Assembly: GCA_003993805.1 (NCBI GenBank)
Contig: RSEF01000003.1
Coordinates: 63,817,343 to 63,881,342 of the forward strand
From: Himantopus leucocephalus
Lineage: Eukaryota; Chordata; Aves; Charadriiformes; Recurvirostridae
Reading direction: 5' to 3'
Length of the DNA: 64,000 bases
The notes below the pieces were generated by a model. It did no database searches. It had not been told where the DNA came from and saw nothing but the letters and a program-made list of their open reading frames with translations. Positions 13,601 to 24,373 of this stretch are shown here, one piece after another (position 1 is the stretch's first letter; every line of letters starts with the position of its first letter). The translations under genes were made by a program, and so were the position numbers.

Positions 13601-16600
13601 TCTCGAAACCCCAACTCTCACTCAAAAAAATCTTCTGGTGTTTGCAAAGGGCTGTAATCTGATTGCACTTGCGGTGCAGATGTGAGCATCTGCAAACTGC
13701 CAGGCCTCAAAATGCCCCTGTGAGCATCAGGGTAGTCCAGCTGGGCTGATGGCAGAGCTTCTAGGACAAGCCACAGCCCCAAGCACTTGACTCTCCCAGA
13801 CAGATAAATATTGATTCCCTCTCTCCCAAGCCTAAGTGAATTTACCATGAATTTACCACCCACAGGGGATTCAGAAGAGTGTTTGCTCCTTGCTCCTGCT
13901 GAGACTGAGTTTCTAACAATGTTATATTGTCTCTTCAGCTAATTTAGCCTTTCACATATGCTATGCTTCTTACCTATGCCCACACACAACTTTGTGGAAA
14001 TCTTGCTAGATCTTCTAGTCTAGGAGGGTGAGCTTAAGGTAAAGGAGAGTCTTTCTTAATTAATAGCAATGCAGCTGCTATACTGTTACTATATGTATGT
14101 GGCAAGTTAAGAACATGAGGACTTACATCCCCTCATGCTCCTGGCAGTATTTTCTGTAACAGGTCAGGAAGAGCAGGTTTTGGTCTGCCTCCTGTTCCGC
14201 TTGGCTTCATCCTTACCTGAGTTCATCTTACCCATCCTTACCTGAGTTCATCTTACCCATCCTTACCTGAGTTCATCTTACCCCTCTTAAAGTGTCAGCT
14301 GTGTTTGGGTTTTTGGTGTTCAGTGAGCTTTGGAGCTCGGTTTAAAAGCACCCCTGAGACCATACATATATTTGAAAAGACAAAAGTGTCACAGGGTCTG
14401 AGAACAGGCTCATATCCACATTTACTTATATAACCTGTGAGAGCCACTGCATCATCCCAGCCCAGCCCTAGTCATGCGCTCCAGCCCATTACAGAGGGTT
14501 CAGCTCAAGTACCCTGGCACACAGCTGAGTAAGTGATCTTTTTGTGAGGCATTTACCTTGATAAATATAATTTTGAACCAACACTGAATAGAAGCCACAC
14601 ATCTGACCTTCCCGCAATGAGCCCTTTTTACTGACATTAGATTTATGATGCACTCAGAAATTAATCTGTCAAGTGTCTGCTAGGGTGTCCTTGCAGCTAA
14701 TTCCTTCTTGTGGGTCTGTAGGTCTGGGACAACGTGCTATATTGCTTAACAGCCCAGTACAGGATGAACACACTGATGCTGGCTGTAGTTTGGTTTACAA
14801 TGGCCTTAAGGTAAGGTACTTCTTTAACTTTTTCAGGAAAACAGAGGGCCCTTAGAGCCTGAATAATTATTTACACATTTAAATAAACTGTTACAGAATT
14901 AATCCTGGTCATATTTCAAGGAGTCTCTGTGTATTAAGCCTTGGTCTCCTGTGAGCTATTGATCAATCTGATTGCTTTTATAAGAGTACAAGGTGCTTTG
15001 AACAAATCAGGAGTTGAGAAGTGGTGAGCAGGGCAGTAGTATATGGACTTTCTCACCTCTAGATCTTTCATTTTGATCTTGTCCACACAAAAAAAAGACA
15101 CAACCCTACGTGATCCGCAGCTGTTCATTAGTCAAGATCAAAACTATTCAGGTGAGCCTAAACCTAACCTACAGGTAAATTTTGTCTAACTCTCATTTAA
15201 ACCTCTCACTTGGAGAAATCTGCCTTCTGGGGGAGTTTCCAAATTTCTTACTGCTCTGTCAGTCTCTTGGGCAGCAAGGATAGCACATTGCTGTGTTTCC
15301 CAGCCAAGGAGTCAAACTTAAATGAATTGTCCTGCTTTAAGTGAACAAAAATGGCTCAACATGCTTTTGAGATCAGTTGAGTGTTTAGAGTAGGGAGAGG
15401 CTTTGCTTGCTCCTGTGTCACAGCTGAGCAAGAATTTGTATCAGAAATGCACTGGCATTAAGAGTTTAACGAATTTACAAGTTATGAAGTAGGTCATTGG
15501 AAAAGCACTGCCAGTATCTTGTATTCCTAATGTACGTCTCCCATCCTGCTATAGTTACTATGGCCTTATTGTCTGGTTCCCTGATATGATCCGGTATCTC
15601 CAAGAAGAGGCGTATGAATCCCGAGTGAAGATCTTTGATGAAGAAGAAGTGTCACACTTCACTTTTAATTTCACCCTGGAAAACCAGATCCATAGAAATG
15701 GGGAATACAGAAATGATAAGTAAGTGAACAGAACTTGGTTTGATGCATGCAAACGGAAGTACCTTTCTAGAAAGCTTTTTTATTTTCTTCCATTTTTCCA
15801 CCAACTTGAAAATCTCTGTTGTTCCTTTGGACACACGGTCTGTATCTCTGAAATCCCAAAAGCAGTTTTCCACAGACCAGATATCCTTTTCACATACTCT
15901 TTCAGCCACTCGCATCTCCAGACCCAAGGGGATGCCTGTGAGGTGTCCCGGTTCCAGCAGCCCCTTGCTGGGATCAGGGCAGTGGGCACCCACCTAGCTG
16001 TGCTGGGCAGCTCTGGATGCAGAGGTGACTTCTCTTTCCTTAGCACATACTGACATCTACTGGTCTTGGGCAGGAGAGACCATCACTTGTAATGAAACTG
16101 CGTTCCTGCCGCATGTTTTCCCTTGAAGTCCCGTGTATGACTTACCCGGGTCTCCATCCTGCAGCCCATTAGTGCGAGCTGTGTCATGGCCAGTTGTACT
16201 GGTGTGCTTCTCCCATCTCCCCACAGAATGTGTCACCTTCTCTTTTAATGCTTTGATGTCAGTGAAGTTACTCTAGCAGAACATCATTGCTTTCCTCCCT
16301 TTCTTCTCCTATTTGGGCTGGGCCTGGTGGTTTTTCTTCTGCATCCAGTCTGGACCTCAATCGCACTGTGTTCCACAGGAATATAAATCCTAGTGATTTG
16401 TAGCAGGCCATTATTACTTTTCTAAATCTCAATAAAATGGGTGGTAAAATACCCCTATGTAAATGTTGTGGAGATCCTGTTGCCCCAGATAGACTAGCCA
16501 GGGTGTCGCTCCAGCTGCCTAGCACTATATGGGGAGGTCCCACTGGATGGTCAATGTTAGACAGAACACCCATTGTTTTAATCTTCACAGGTGAAACCAT

Positions 16601-19600
16601 GCCTCATTTCCTAGCCAGGTTATTCCTCTCCTCAGAAACTACTTGTCTCCATTTCCTTGGTGTATATCTGATAGACATTGGTGGGGGACCCCAGCAGGTG
16701 TCCCCATGTCCTTCCGGAGACCTTCCCTGCAGCAAGGTGCTGTGCTTGATGGTGCAAACCTAGCCCCACAATTCCTATTCCCCTGCCTACCAAGCAGCCA
16801 AACAACATCTGGTGAGAAGTGAATGGTGGTCAAATTTAGGGATTGGAGACCCCTGTCTTAGACTCAGAGAAGATGCTCTGTTTTCACTAACTTCATTGAG
16901 AATTGAGGATGCTCAGCACCTTGCAGGATGAAGGCATAAAACTGTGATGTGCATCACTATTCTGCTGCCTTGGTCCTCTCCAATTCAAAAACTCAAAACC
17001 TGATCAAGCTACATTCCAGTAATGCCCAGAGCATATCTCAATATGATTTATAGCTGTGTTTTCCCTCCAGCCCTTGGTTGTGAGTTAAAACTCCATTGAA
17101 CGCCAGTCCATTGCTATACAACTCCTTTAAAGATGGATGTTAAGAAAGCAAACTGCAGGAAAAGGGCTTCTAACCTCCTTTGGGAGTAAATACATCACAG
17201 GCTATTACCGAGCAAATGCAGAACAGCTTAAGTTTTGCTGTAACCTATGAGACCTTCTACATGGAGTAAAAGACTTGAGAGTCTTCTTGCGGTATTTTGA
17301 GCATTAATAATATCTGTTAGTAGCTTCAGTGAAGAAGCCCTGCAGTGCTCATTTAATGGTGTAAACAGCCATCATGCGCGACTGTGTTGTAAGTGCTCGA
17401 TTCAATTAAGTCTCTGGGTATATGTTAGAAGGCTTTTTATTTGGTGACAGTCATGGCCTTCTTAACTAGAGCAATAATGCTTGCTCTTAATAACTCCTTA
17501 CATCTTCCAAACATGCCTGTGCATTAACTAATACATCTTCTCAGTGTCCCTGCAAAATTTCACAGGTAAATCAATATTGTGTCATCCTTCAGGCAGGCAG
17601 GTCAGACATGTCAAGCTTCCCATCAGAGGAGAAATCAATCACCTGACACAGCTGATGATTTTTAGTGTAATCTGTTTTCATTACATGATAAGCAATAGTC
17701 CTCAGACAGAGATGGTTACAAGCAGAACTCAGATAATCTCCCCCTGCTCTCTAGAAACCCTACTGCATTTTTGCTTTAAAAAATAACTTTGAGTTTAAAC
17801 AACTGTCAGAAGCCTTTCACCAAATGGCTCTATGTGTTCCGGATAATGTGTGTTTGTATTTACGCTGGAGGAAGGGGTAGAATAAGGAAGGCAGCAAGGT
17901 CAGTTCACAAAGAAAATGCTATGCACTGAGTGAAATTATATCTTCTTCAGATGAACTAGTACTGAAAGTGAGAGGATTTGTGTCCATTCAGCCTTAGAAA
18001 CACGCTTTCTTAGATGGGACTATTTTTGGAATAGAAAAACTGCCAGAAATCCTAAAAGGTCCACGTCTCAAAAAAAAACCCCACTCTTCAAACCCATCAC
18101 TCCTACTAAAATACAAAATGTGTAAGCATGGAATTGGAAGCACAATTATGCATTCAAGCAACACCTTTTCTGTAAATGATGCTAGAAATTACTATTAGTG
18201 CTCTATCTCTTGAAACAGCCATTACATGCTATATAGTGTAAAAAATACCTTAAAGCACAGAGTGAAGTTCTGTTTCCTGCCCCACAGATTTATTGGCATG
18301 AAATTCAAGGAAGTGAGATTTGAGGATTCGCTATTTGAGGAATGCTACTTTGAAGATGTGACGTCCAGCGAGACCTTCTTCGAAAACTGCACCATCATCT
18401 CTACTGTCTTTTATAACACTGGTAATCGGATTCCTGCTATGGTCTCATCTCTGTAATTAGGAGCTATTTTATCAGATTCTGGGAGAAAGGATGATAGAGA
18501 TCTGTGTGTTTGTGTGTGTACTAGATAATGAGAGTGATGATGGAAAAAAAGAGGGTGATGCATTTGGAAGGAGGCTTCAGTTTGCTCCGTCAGTGTTTTT
18601 AACCATGTGGCTTCTGGTGTCATTGGCTGCTGCACGGGAAACGCAAAACTCTGCGCTCAGACCTTGGCAGGTTAAAGTAATGGCAAAATGCCAAGCAGTT
18701 TAACAGCTCCATTCAACAAACTTGGCTTAAAATGTAATTTTAACCAACCTGTGGTTGACGATCATAAGCAGTAAAATATTCATTAATTTATCCTGAAAAA
18801 GCTTTTCACTCCTACTTTAATAGAGAACAGACCATAATGCCATGAAAGCAAGAGCCTGCATTGCCCGTTCTTGTGGCATGGGGATACTAGTCCAGTTGAC
18901 TCCACAAGTATAAGGAGTACATGAGCTTACACCCACCACGTGCCAAGCATGCAGCTACAGTTTGCCACTAAAATAAAAACTCCCTGGCTATTTCCATTCA
19001 GTGAGGAGCACCTCTCAGATCTTTGATTTGGTTTTGATCCTGAGTCCTGTTGCTGCTGTATGAAGGGAGATCAGCCAAGCAGGATCAAGACTTTGCCTCT
19101 TTCCCTTGCAGATCTCTACGAACACAAATTCATCAACTGCAGGCTCATAAACAGCACGTTTCTGAAGGGGAAGGAAGGCTGTCACCTGGACTTCGAGGAG
19201 GACAATGATTTCCTGATCTACCTGGTCAGCTTCCTGGGCAGTCTGTCTGTGCTGCCGGGCAACATCATCTCTGCATTACTCATGGACAAAATAGGGAGAA
19301 TAAAGATGATCGGTGAGTGGGGATGAGGAGTGCATGGCACAGGTCGTGGGTGGGGGCACCACTCTGCAAAGAACCAAGGTCAGTGTGAAGGTCTCGCTGC
19401 ACCTACACACACCAACACAAGCTGAGATGGCTCAGGTGGGGATGAGTCATTCCCATACCAAACAGAGCAGAAGGGTAAAGACTCGAGGGTGAGGCAAGTG
19501 ATCTACTCTGGGGCAGTGGGCAGGTTACCTGCTCCTCGCCGCCTCACCCTGCTTTTCTGTGTATCTGTGACATCCTCCTTTTCTATTTTGGCTTTTATGT

Positions 19601-22600
19601 CGAAGCCTGTATGCTTATCCAGTGCTCAGCACAACAGGGTCGGAGCTGAAGCAGGACCTCTTGGTGCTGTTGAGTTGATGCTGATGTCCATAGCACTCTG
19701 CATAAATAAACAAACACTTTGCTTGTAGCAATGAGTATTCACAAATATTATTTGATGCAGCTGCTTGATAGCCCAGGAGTTGCCTCTTTTGGTTTTCTGA
19801 TTTTCAAATGATTTTGCAAACAGCTTCAGAAAGCATATGGTAGATTAACTGACCACGTCACAGCCAAGTAAGATGCCACCCTTTAGCATCATTGGAATAA
19901 GTTATCACCTTATCAGCATTATGATTACTTTGGGAATTTCTGGAGTCGCTTCCTTCAGGGTTCAGACCTTGCTCTCCAGGTACTGTGGGAATCGTGCCTC
20001 AGGGGACGGCCAAGTGAGTTTAATAAAGTCAGGGATGTGGCTCAGGGGTAAGGGATGACTCACTCTCTTGAGCTCACCTATCTCTCTCTTCTGAGACCAG
20101 AGGGAAGTTTAGTCAGCTTAGCCTTGGTGTCAGACAGGTTACAGTAAACAAGATGACCCCCACCAGTGTGTCAGGAATGTACGCTGGGAGAGGAAAATGA
20201 GCGTTCATGTAATGAATTTGGAAAAGACCCAAACAAATCAGAGGGTCTGTGGGAAATAAATAAAGCTGAATGAGAATCAGATTGTCCACCCTGCAAACAT
20301 GTCAGCATTTCAGCATCTTCATCTGGAATTGAGATGACAGCTGGAATCCTAAATGATAATTTCTTCTGCAGAATGAAAAATACAGGACAAAAATTAGTAA
20401 CGACATGCTGAAACGTTTCACTATGGAATTTTCAGTTGGAACAGCCTTCTGGCGTCCCACCCGTATCACTCTGTTGAACATATTATTTCTGGTCAGCTTA
20501 ATGTGAAAACTGAATTTTGCTTTTTGCGTTATGTGCCTCGCTGGGACTTCAGTTCAGTTTTATCATGTTCCGCTAAACCCTCTCCTGTGCCAAATGTCAG
20601 ATCTCCTGGTGCACACACGGTGACCCTAATGCTGCACTGTACAGCAGAGGGAATGTCCACACCGCACAGCGGGGGATGTAGTTTGGCCAGGTACCATGGA
20701 GGAGAAGTATATATGGATATGGAGCACGGCAGCTTTTCATAGGCAAGGGACCGCAGTGGCAAGATGCAACTTAATGTCCAAAATGAAGCATTTTCGTTCC
20801 AGATCAGCATCCAAATTATTTTGGATGGTATGAAATTGATTCAAAAAACCCCAAACAAACAAAAAAATTTTTCAGTTTCCTGGTAGTAAATGGAGATACT
20901 TCAGCAACAACAGAACTTTCCAATGAAATATACTTTGATTTTGCAAAAATTGCATCTTTCAGGTGAAAATTCCCAACGGGGTAGAAGGCAGTGATGTAGC
21001 CATCAATATTTCTGAATCTGAACTGTGCCTAACTGAGCATGAACGCTCTCACTTTCTCCCTCGGTGGTGTTCATAAAATTATGGCTCCTGTGCAAATGTG
21101 CCATGAAATCTAATGATGTTCTTATAATTAAAAGAGACCTCAAGTGCTTCATACAATTGACTGTAAATTATCCTAATTGAGACTATAAATGTGTCAAGTG
21201 ATTTCAATATGATATGAAATGCACCAGCCCTTCACTCAAAACTCAAGTTGGAAAACCTTCACAATGATTCTTCCTCCTCATTGACTTTCATGTTTACTTG
21301 CCTCTGCTCTTTCTGGGTCCATCTGGAAGTCTGAGATGCTGGAAACGTGCCTGGAAAAGCCTGTCTTCAGAGTCTCCGTAGAGCAGGACTATCAGCAAGA
21401 TCAGATGGTCACTGAGAACATTTTCAGGCTGGTTTCCAGCATCAGAGAATGACAGATAGGCAGCATCCAGGTATTTTTGGATTCTTGCAGATTTAATCTG
21501 GTTTGGGGTGAAACACCATCATTTGAAAGCCATCTTTGTCAACAAATGCGTTTGCTCAACTGTGGACAGGGGAAACCAGTGCCAACATTTTTCTCTTGGT
21601 TTCCCCCCCGTAGGTGGCTCAATGTTGATCTCAGCAGTGTGCTGCTTCTTTCTCTTTTTCGGCAACAGCGAGTCAGCAATGATCGGCTGGCAGTGCCTCT
21701 TCTGCGGGGCCAGCATTGCTGCCTGGAACGCCCTGGATGTGATCACCGTGGAGCTCTACCCCACTGACAAAAGGTGCTCAGATTTTGTCCTCTTGGTTCC
21801 TGGTGGCAAAAGTCTCTCTAGATACGTGTAGATGGGGAAGGTGTATGTTGTTTATTTTCACCAGTCTCTAAGGGTTGGACAGTCCTGTGACTATACTGTA
21901 TCAGCGCAGACATTTGCAAGCATAATTTTGCATGCAGGGTGGCTCTCACGCAGGGAGTTGTGTGGGTGTATGGAAATTATGGGCAGATAAAATATGGAAT
22001 CTATAATTTCCACGGATGTGCATGGAGGTCTGGCCTTTCAGACTGTATCCCTCAGCCTCTTGTCATAGCTCGTCATCGTGACAGCCTTCCCCTCCACAAT
22101 CCGGAGACAACCATGTGCACAGAATGGTTTGGGAGATGAGGTAGCACAGAAAACTTTGGGACAATGTGCTGCAGGTGAAATCTTTGCTTGCAACATCATT
22201 ATAAGCCTTTTATGCCTTTTTCAGGCTGTTGGGGGAAGCCAGAAGGGAAGGAGAAGGACTGTGCTTTGAAGGCAGCATGCTTTTAGCTGATGGGTGAAGC
22301 AGAATTTGGAGGAGAGCCCCGGTTGTTCCTTTGGTTACAACTCACTCCAGCCAGTTCTTGGAAGGACTTTGACAAGTTCTAGAACAGGTTGTGGCCTGCT
22401 GTCTTTGGGGAGAGCAAAGGCTGCCATAGTGGGCCACTCGAGGGCTAGGGAGAAGCTGAGATGAAAAGGAGAAATGACTACACACAGACATTCTCCTCAT
22501 TCACACAGACATGCAAAACCCCAACATCTATTTATCTATTTATTTATTCTGCCTGGCTTTACTTGCTAGAAGTGTAGCCTGGGTAACATAAGCACAGTCA

Positions 22601-22865
22601 CCAAATTACCCATCCAGATCTTCTGTAGTTATGCCAAGAACCTCCCTCCTAACCATTGCTTTCTGCTTCTCTTCCCCACAGGGCAACGGCCTTTGGCATC
22701 CTCAATGGGCTTTGCAAGTTTGGTGCCATCCTGGGGAACTCAATCTTTGCCTCCTTTGTAGGGATAACCAAGGTGGTTCCCATCCTTCTGGCTTCCTCTG
22801 CTCTTGTTGGAGGTGGCCTGCTCGCTTTGCGCCTGCCAGAGACTCGAGAACAGGTCCTGATGTGA
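7450..22865 (+). CDS. SV2B: SV2B, synaptic vesicle glycoprotein 2B, 3' eleven coding exons (5' end outside window)
   Basis: Eleven exons splice in continuous phase into about 533 residues ending in a TGA stop. The encoded protein is a 12-TM major facilitator superfamily member of synaptic vesicles; SV2 proteins modulate Ca2+-dependent exocytosis and synaptotagmin trafficking, and their transported substrate is not settled. Visible here are the MFS motif A (GGLADKLGRKK, 7494-7526), PESPR (10382-10396), the long luminal loop between TM7 and TM8 with pentapeptide-like F-rich repeats and three N-glycosylation sequons, a second motif-A-like DKIGRIK after TM8, and TM9-12. The SV2B paralogue is chosen over SV2A or SV2C because blocks such as FLIYLVSFLGSLSVLPGN, the TM9-10 segment and the C-terminus ETREQVLM match the SV2B version best. 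No frameshift or premature stop is seen. The N-terminal cytoplasmic region and TM1 (about 150 residues) are missing because they lie upstream of the window. Confidence 0.97.
7631..8257 (+). other. SV2B: SV2B intron, 627 bases
   Basis: This is a short GT-AG intron between the TM2-4 and TM4-5 exons. Nothing beyond splice signals is recognised. Confidence 0.9.
8258..8409 (+). CDS. SV2B: SV2B exon: TM4-TM5
   Basis: The acceptor follows a pyrimidine-rich tract ending tcctcag (AG 8256-8257). The exon reads IGGSLPIVFAYFSEF, then the conserved cytoplasmic SREKRGEHLSWL, then TM5 with AMAWSIIPHYG. The donor GTAATT begins at 8410, splitting the Gly codon after its first base. Phase agrees with both neighbouring exons. 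Confidence 0.96.
8410..10274 (+). other. SV2B: SV2B intron, 1865 bases
   Basis: A GT-AG intron of mostly AT-rich unique sequence. No repeat or second gene is recognised. Confidence 0.9.
10275..10408 (+). CDS. SV2B: SV2B exon: TM6 and PESPR motif
   Basis: The acceptor is tttccag (AG 10273-10274). The exon encodes the Gly-Trp joint, the loop GTKYHFHSWR, TM6 (VFVLVCSLPCIASLVAL) and the sugar-transporter-type PESPR motif at 10382-10396, ending LLE exactly before donor GTAAGA at 10409. A 122-codon minus-strand open frame overlapping this exon is only its antisense shadow. Confidence 0.97.
10409..11173 (+). other. SV2B: SV2B intron, 765 bases
   Basis: A GT-AG intron. It contains an old MIR-like relic at 10804-10925 and is otherwise unremarkable. 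Confidence 0.9.
10804..10925 (+). repeat. Ancient MIR/CORE-SINE-like relic
   Basis: The stretch ttattcccatttcacatat, later agctcaagtcaaccctgcaa, then gcagaggtggaattagagcc and caggtctcct follows the order of the ancient amniote element that reads cccattttacag, ccaaggtcac, gtggcagagc, acccaggtctcct. It is heavily decayed and assigned by eye. Confidence 0.5.
11174..11263 (+). CDS. SV2B: SV2B exon: central cytoplasmic loop, part 1
   Basis: This is a 90-base, exactly 30-codon exon between acceptor ttttcag (AG 11172-11173) and donor GTAAGT at 11264. It encodes IGKHDEAWMILKQVHDTNMR followed by AKGEPERVFT, the start of the large TM6-TM7 cytoplasmic loop, which is nearly invariant across the SV2 family. 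Confidence 0.97.
12278..12300. repeat. TA-rich microsatellite-like tract
   Basis: An alternating tatatatatacatatatat run lies in an SV2B intron. Confidence 0.8.
13163..13214 (+). repeat. Purine-rich GGAAG-type tract
   Basis: A nearly pure A/G stretch with gagagagaaaggatggagga and then ggaaaggaaggaaggagg lies 200 bases before the exon at 13414. Confidence 0.75.
13414..13524 (+). CDS. SV2B: SV2B exon: central cytoplasmic loop, part 2
   Basis: This is a 111-base, 37-codon exon preceded by an unusually long polypyrimidine tract (about 13381-13410) and acceptor ccag; the donor is GTAAAG at 13525. It encodes VSYIKTPKQIDEFIEIQSST, GTWYQRWLVR and ITTTFKQ. The acidic/hydroxyl-rich patch EIQSSTGTWYQRW is a conserved SV2 feature. 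Confidence 0.97.
13525..14721 (+). other. SV2B: SV2B intron, 1197 bases
   Basis: A GT-AG intron with a three-copy 25-base tandem repeat at 14211-14285 and nothing else recognised. Confidence 0.9.
14211..14285. repeat. 25-base tandem repeat, three copies
   Basis: ccttacctgagttcatctta plus five bases recurs at 14211, 14236 and 14261; the copies are almost identical, differing only in the last bases. Each copy contains a TTACCTGA core. It lies in the intron before the TM7 exon. Confidence 0.93.
14722..14810 (+). CDS. SV2B: SV2B exon: loop end and TM7
   Basis: The acceptor is ctgtag (AG 14720-14721) and the donor GTAAGG starts at 14811. The exon encodes VWDNVLYCLTAQYRMNTLML and AVVWFTMAL plus two bases of a Ser codon. 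It supplies the membrane entry of TM7, where the second six-helix bundle of the MFS fold begins. Confidence 0.96.
14811..15554 (+). other. SV2B: SV2B intron, 744 bases
   Basis: A GT-AG intron of unique sequence with nothing recognised. Confidence 0.9.
15555..15719 (+). CDS. SV2B: SV2B exon: TM7 end and start of luminal domain LD4
   Basis: The acceptor is gctatag (AG 15553-15554). The donor GTAAGT starts at 15720, so the in-frame AAG TAA seen in genomic DNA is interrupted by the splice and is not a stop. The exon encodes YYGLIVWFPDMIRYLQEEAY and then the first part of the large luminal loop, with an N-glycosylation sequon NFT at 15667-15675. Compared with mammalian SV2B as I remember it, the stretch after WFPDMIR is the most divergent part of the protein. 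Confidence 0.95.
15720..18287 (+). other. SV2B: SV2B intron, 2568 bases
   Basis: The largest intron fully inside the window. It contains a CTCF-like motif on the minus strand at 16050-16063. Open frames near 15.7-16.8 kb show no recognisable family or codon structure and are treated as chance. Confidence 0.88.
16050..16063 (-). promoter_or_regulatory. Intronic CTCF-like motif
   Basis: The reverse complement reads CCAGTAGATGTCAG, 13 of 14 to the CTCF core with the mismatch at a normally invariant G. It is oppositely oriented to the motif at 29120. Confidence 0.3.
18288..18421 (+). CDS. SV2B: SV2B exon: luminal pentapeptide-like repeat domain
   Basis: The acceptor is ccccacag (AG 18286-18287) and donor GTAATC starts at 18422. 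The exon encodes FIGMKFKEVRFEDSLFEECY and continues with FEDVTSSETFFENCT. Phe recurs about every five residues, as expected of the right-handed quadrilateral beta-helix of SV2 LD4. An NCT sequon lies at 18385-18393. In the SV2 family this luminal domain is also the region recognised by botulinum neurotoxin A. Confidence 0.96.
18422..19111 (+). other. SV2B: SV2B intron, 690 bases
   Basis: A GT-AG intron with a short TG-rich run near 18505-18525 and nothing else recognised. Confidence 0.9.
19112..19312 (+). CDS. SV2B: SV2B exon: end of luminal domain and TM8
   Basis: The acceptor is cttgcag (AG 19110-19111) and the donor GTGAGT starts at 19313. It encodes DLYEHKFINCRLINSTFL (NST sequon at 19150-19158), a Cys-containing end to LD4, TM8 (FLIYLVSFLGSLSVLPGN) and the motif-A-like MDKIGRIKMIG. 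At 201 bases it is the longest internal exon in this window. Confidence 0.97.
19313..21613 (+). other. SV2B: SV2B intron, 2301 bases
   Basis: A GT-AG intron of unique sequence with no recognisable repeat or gene. It ends with a C-run before the tag acceptor. Confidence 0.88.
21614..21773 (+). CDS. SV2B: SV2B exon: TM9-TM10
   Basis: The acceptor is ccccgtag (AG 21612-21613). The exon encodes GGSMLISAVCCFFLFFGNSE, SAMIGWQCLFCGASIAAWNA and LDVITVELYPTDK. The donor is GTGCTC at 21774, a GT donor with a poor +3 to +6 match, but the phase (AG + G = Arg) and the family sequence DKRATAFG confirm it. Confidence 0.95.
21774..22681 (+). other. SV2B: SV2B intron, 908 bases
   Basis: A GT-AG intron between the TM9-10 exon and the terminal exon, with a small ATTT/ATCT-type AT-rich run at about 22528-22549. 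Confidence 0.9.
22682..22865 (+). CDS. SV2B: SV2B terminal coding exon: TM11-TM12 and C-terminus
   Basis: The acceptor is ccccacag (AG 22680-22681). The exon encodes ATAFGILNGLCKFGAILGNS, TM11-TM12 and the short cytoplasmic tail LPETREQVLM, then TGA at 22863-22865. The tail ends at the position expected for the family. Confidence 0.97.
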
Positions 22866-23913
22866 GCAACTGAGGCCAGGGGGGTCGGGGATGGATGTAG
22901 AAGAAGAACAAAAAAGAGCCATGTTTGGAAAAATCAAAATGTCCATTTCTATACTGTCCTGTTCATACCTCAAAGAGAGAGGGCAGAGGGAAAGAGGAGC
23001 CCAAAGGGATAAAAATGAAACCTCTAGTTTCTGACTCTTTTACAGCCACAACTGGTGCATGCAGCTACTACACACCCCTTGCAGAGCTTGGGTTTAACCT
23101 TGCCTACACTGGGAGTCCCCCCCAGTCCCTCTCCATCCCAGTGTAACGGCACAGGACGCGAACAGCGGCTTCGTGCATGTGTGCGCCTGAGCGAGTGTGA
23201 GCGTGTCCGACGGGAGAGCAGATCCTGACCCCCTTATGCCTTTGCCGATCTGTGAGATGCTGCCTGCCTTGCCCAGCACTCCTTGGCAATTCACATCAGC
23301 TGTGCTCAGACACGAAGGGCATCCGAAGGAGAGGCAGGTAACAAACCTACTCTAGGTGAGCTCCAGCAACAGGGACAAGAGCTACAAATGTGACTAGTGA
23401 CCCTGGCGGTCTTGATTTTGGGGTTACCACCTGAAACACCTGAAAGAGTGAGAGAGTCCTGATTTCTGGAGGATACGAGGGTGGGTGTTCGGCACTCTCA
23501 GAAGAATCAGGGTTTCAAAGCCCTTTACTGACTTCACTTGGGCATAGAGAATCACTAGGCACCTTCTTTGTCTGGGAGAGAAATGTATACATAATTTTAT
23601 ATATATATGTATTTACACATACTTGCAAACATACGTACACAGATTGAAGAGATCAGCTATTGAAATTTATAATTTTATTTTCTGCACCCTTAACAAGATC
23701 TTAAGAGAGACACTAAAAACTAATCCCACTAATTCAAGATTATGTGAAGTCATGACCAACTTAGTGACACTTCATTCTTTATGTCCAGACACCAAATATT
23801 TAAATGTATTGATGGCTGGAAATATATATTTCTATGATAATTAAGAGTTTTTTTCCTACAGCTTTCACAGAGGAGAAATTGATATGATGTTGGAGCATTC
23901 CACAAACCAAATG

Positions 23914-23937
23914 TGTACATATTATCCAGTGTAAATA
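23914..23937 (+). promoter_or_regulatory. Pair of Pumilio response-type motifs in SV2B 3'UTR
   Basis: TGTACATA (23914-23921) and TGTAAATA (23930-23937) both fit the Pumilio element TGTANATA and lie 16 bases apart, start to start. Pumilio proteins bind such sites in neuronal mRNAs and lower stability or translation; the function here is inferred. Confidence 0.45.
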
Positions 23938-24273
23938 AGGGAATTTTGTCTAATACCTAAGGTATGGTAACTGTGAATTTACCAGCATTTTAGCCATATT
24001 ATTTAAGGAATACGAAGCTTGATTTTCTTATATACTTGGGTCTCATTGAAGCACTGTAAGCACAGTCACTTAAAGCCATTTAACTTGTTACACAGGGAAT
24101 GCACGCAGCAAGCTTTCACTGTACAGAACATTAAATTCTCCATTAAGTGGCACAGTTAAGTTTGATATCCTGTAAAGATAATTTTTTGAATTCATATGCC
24201 CTTTTTATCGTAAGACTTAAGTCCTATTGCACCTAGAAGCAAAGTGAGTTGTGTATTTTTGGATATACTTTGT

Positions 24274-24373
24274 NNNNNNNNNNNNNNNNNNNNNNNNNNN
24301 NNNNNNNNNNNNNNNNNNNNNNNNNNNNNNNNNNNNNNNNNNNNNNNNNNNNNNNNNNNNNNNNNNNNNNNNN
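24274..24373. other. Assembly gap of 100 N
   Basis: Exactly 100 N lie within the SV2B 3'UTR. A run of exactly 100 is a conventional placeholder, so the true distance is unknown. Confidence 0.98.

Noticed and set aside
15718..15723. In-frame TAA directly after the LD4 exon, suggesting a truncated SV2B
   Set aside because: The GTAAGT donor starts one base before it and the next exon restores the frame (AA + A = Lys, then FIGMKF), so it is intronic.
7450..22865. Assignment to SV2A or SV2C
   Set aside because: Family-specific blocks in LD4, TM8-TM10 and the C-terminus agree with SV2B better than with either paralogue.
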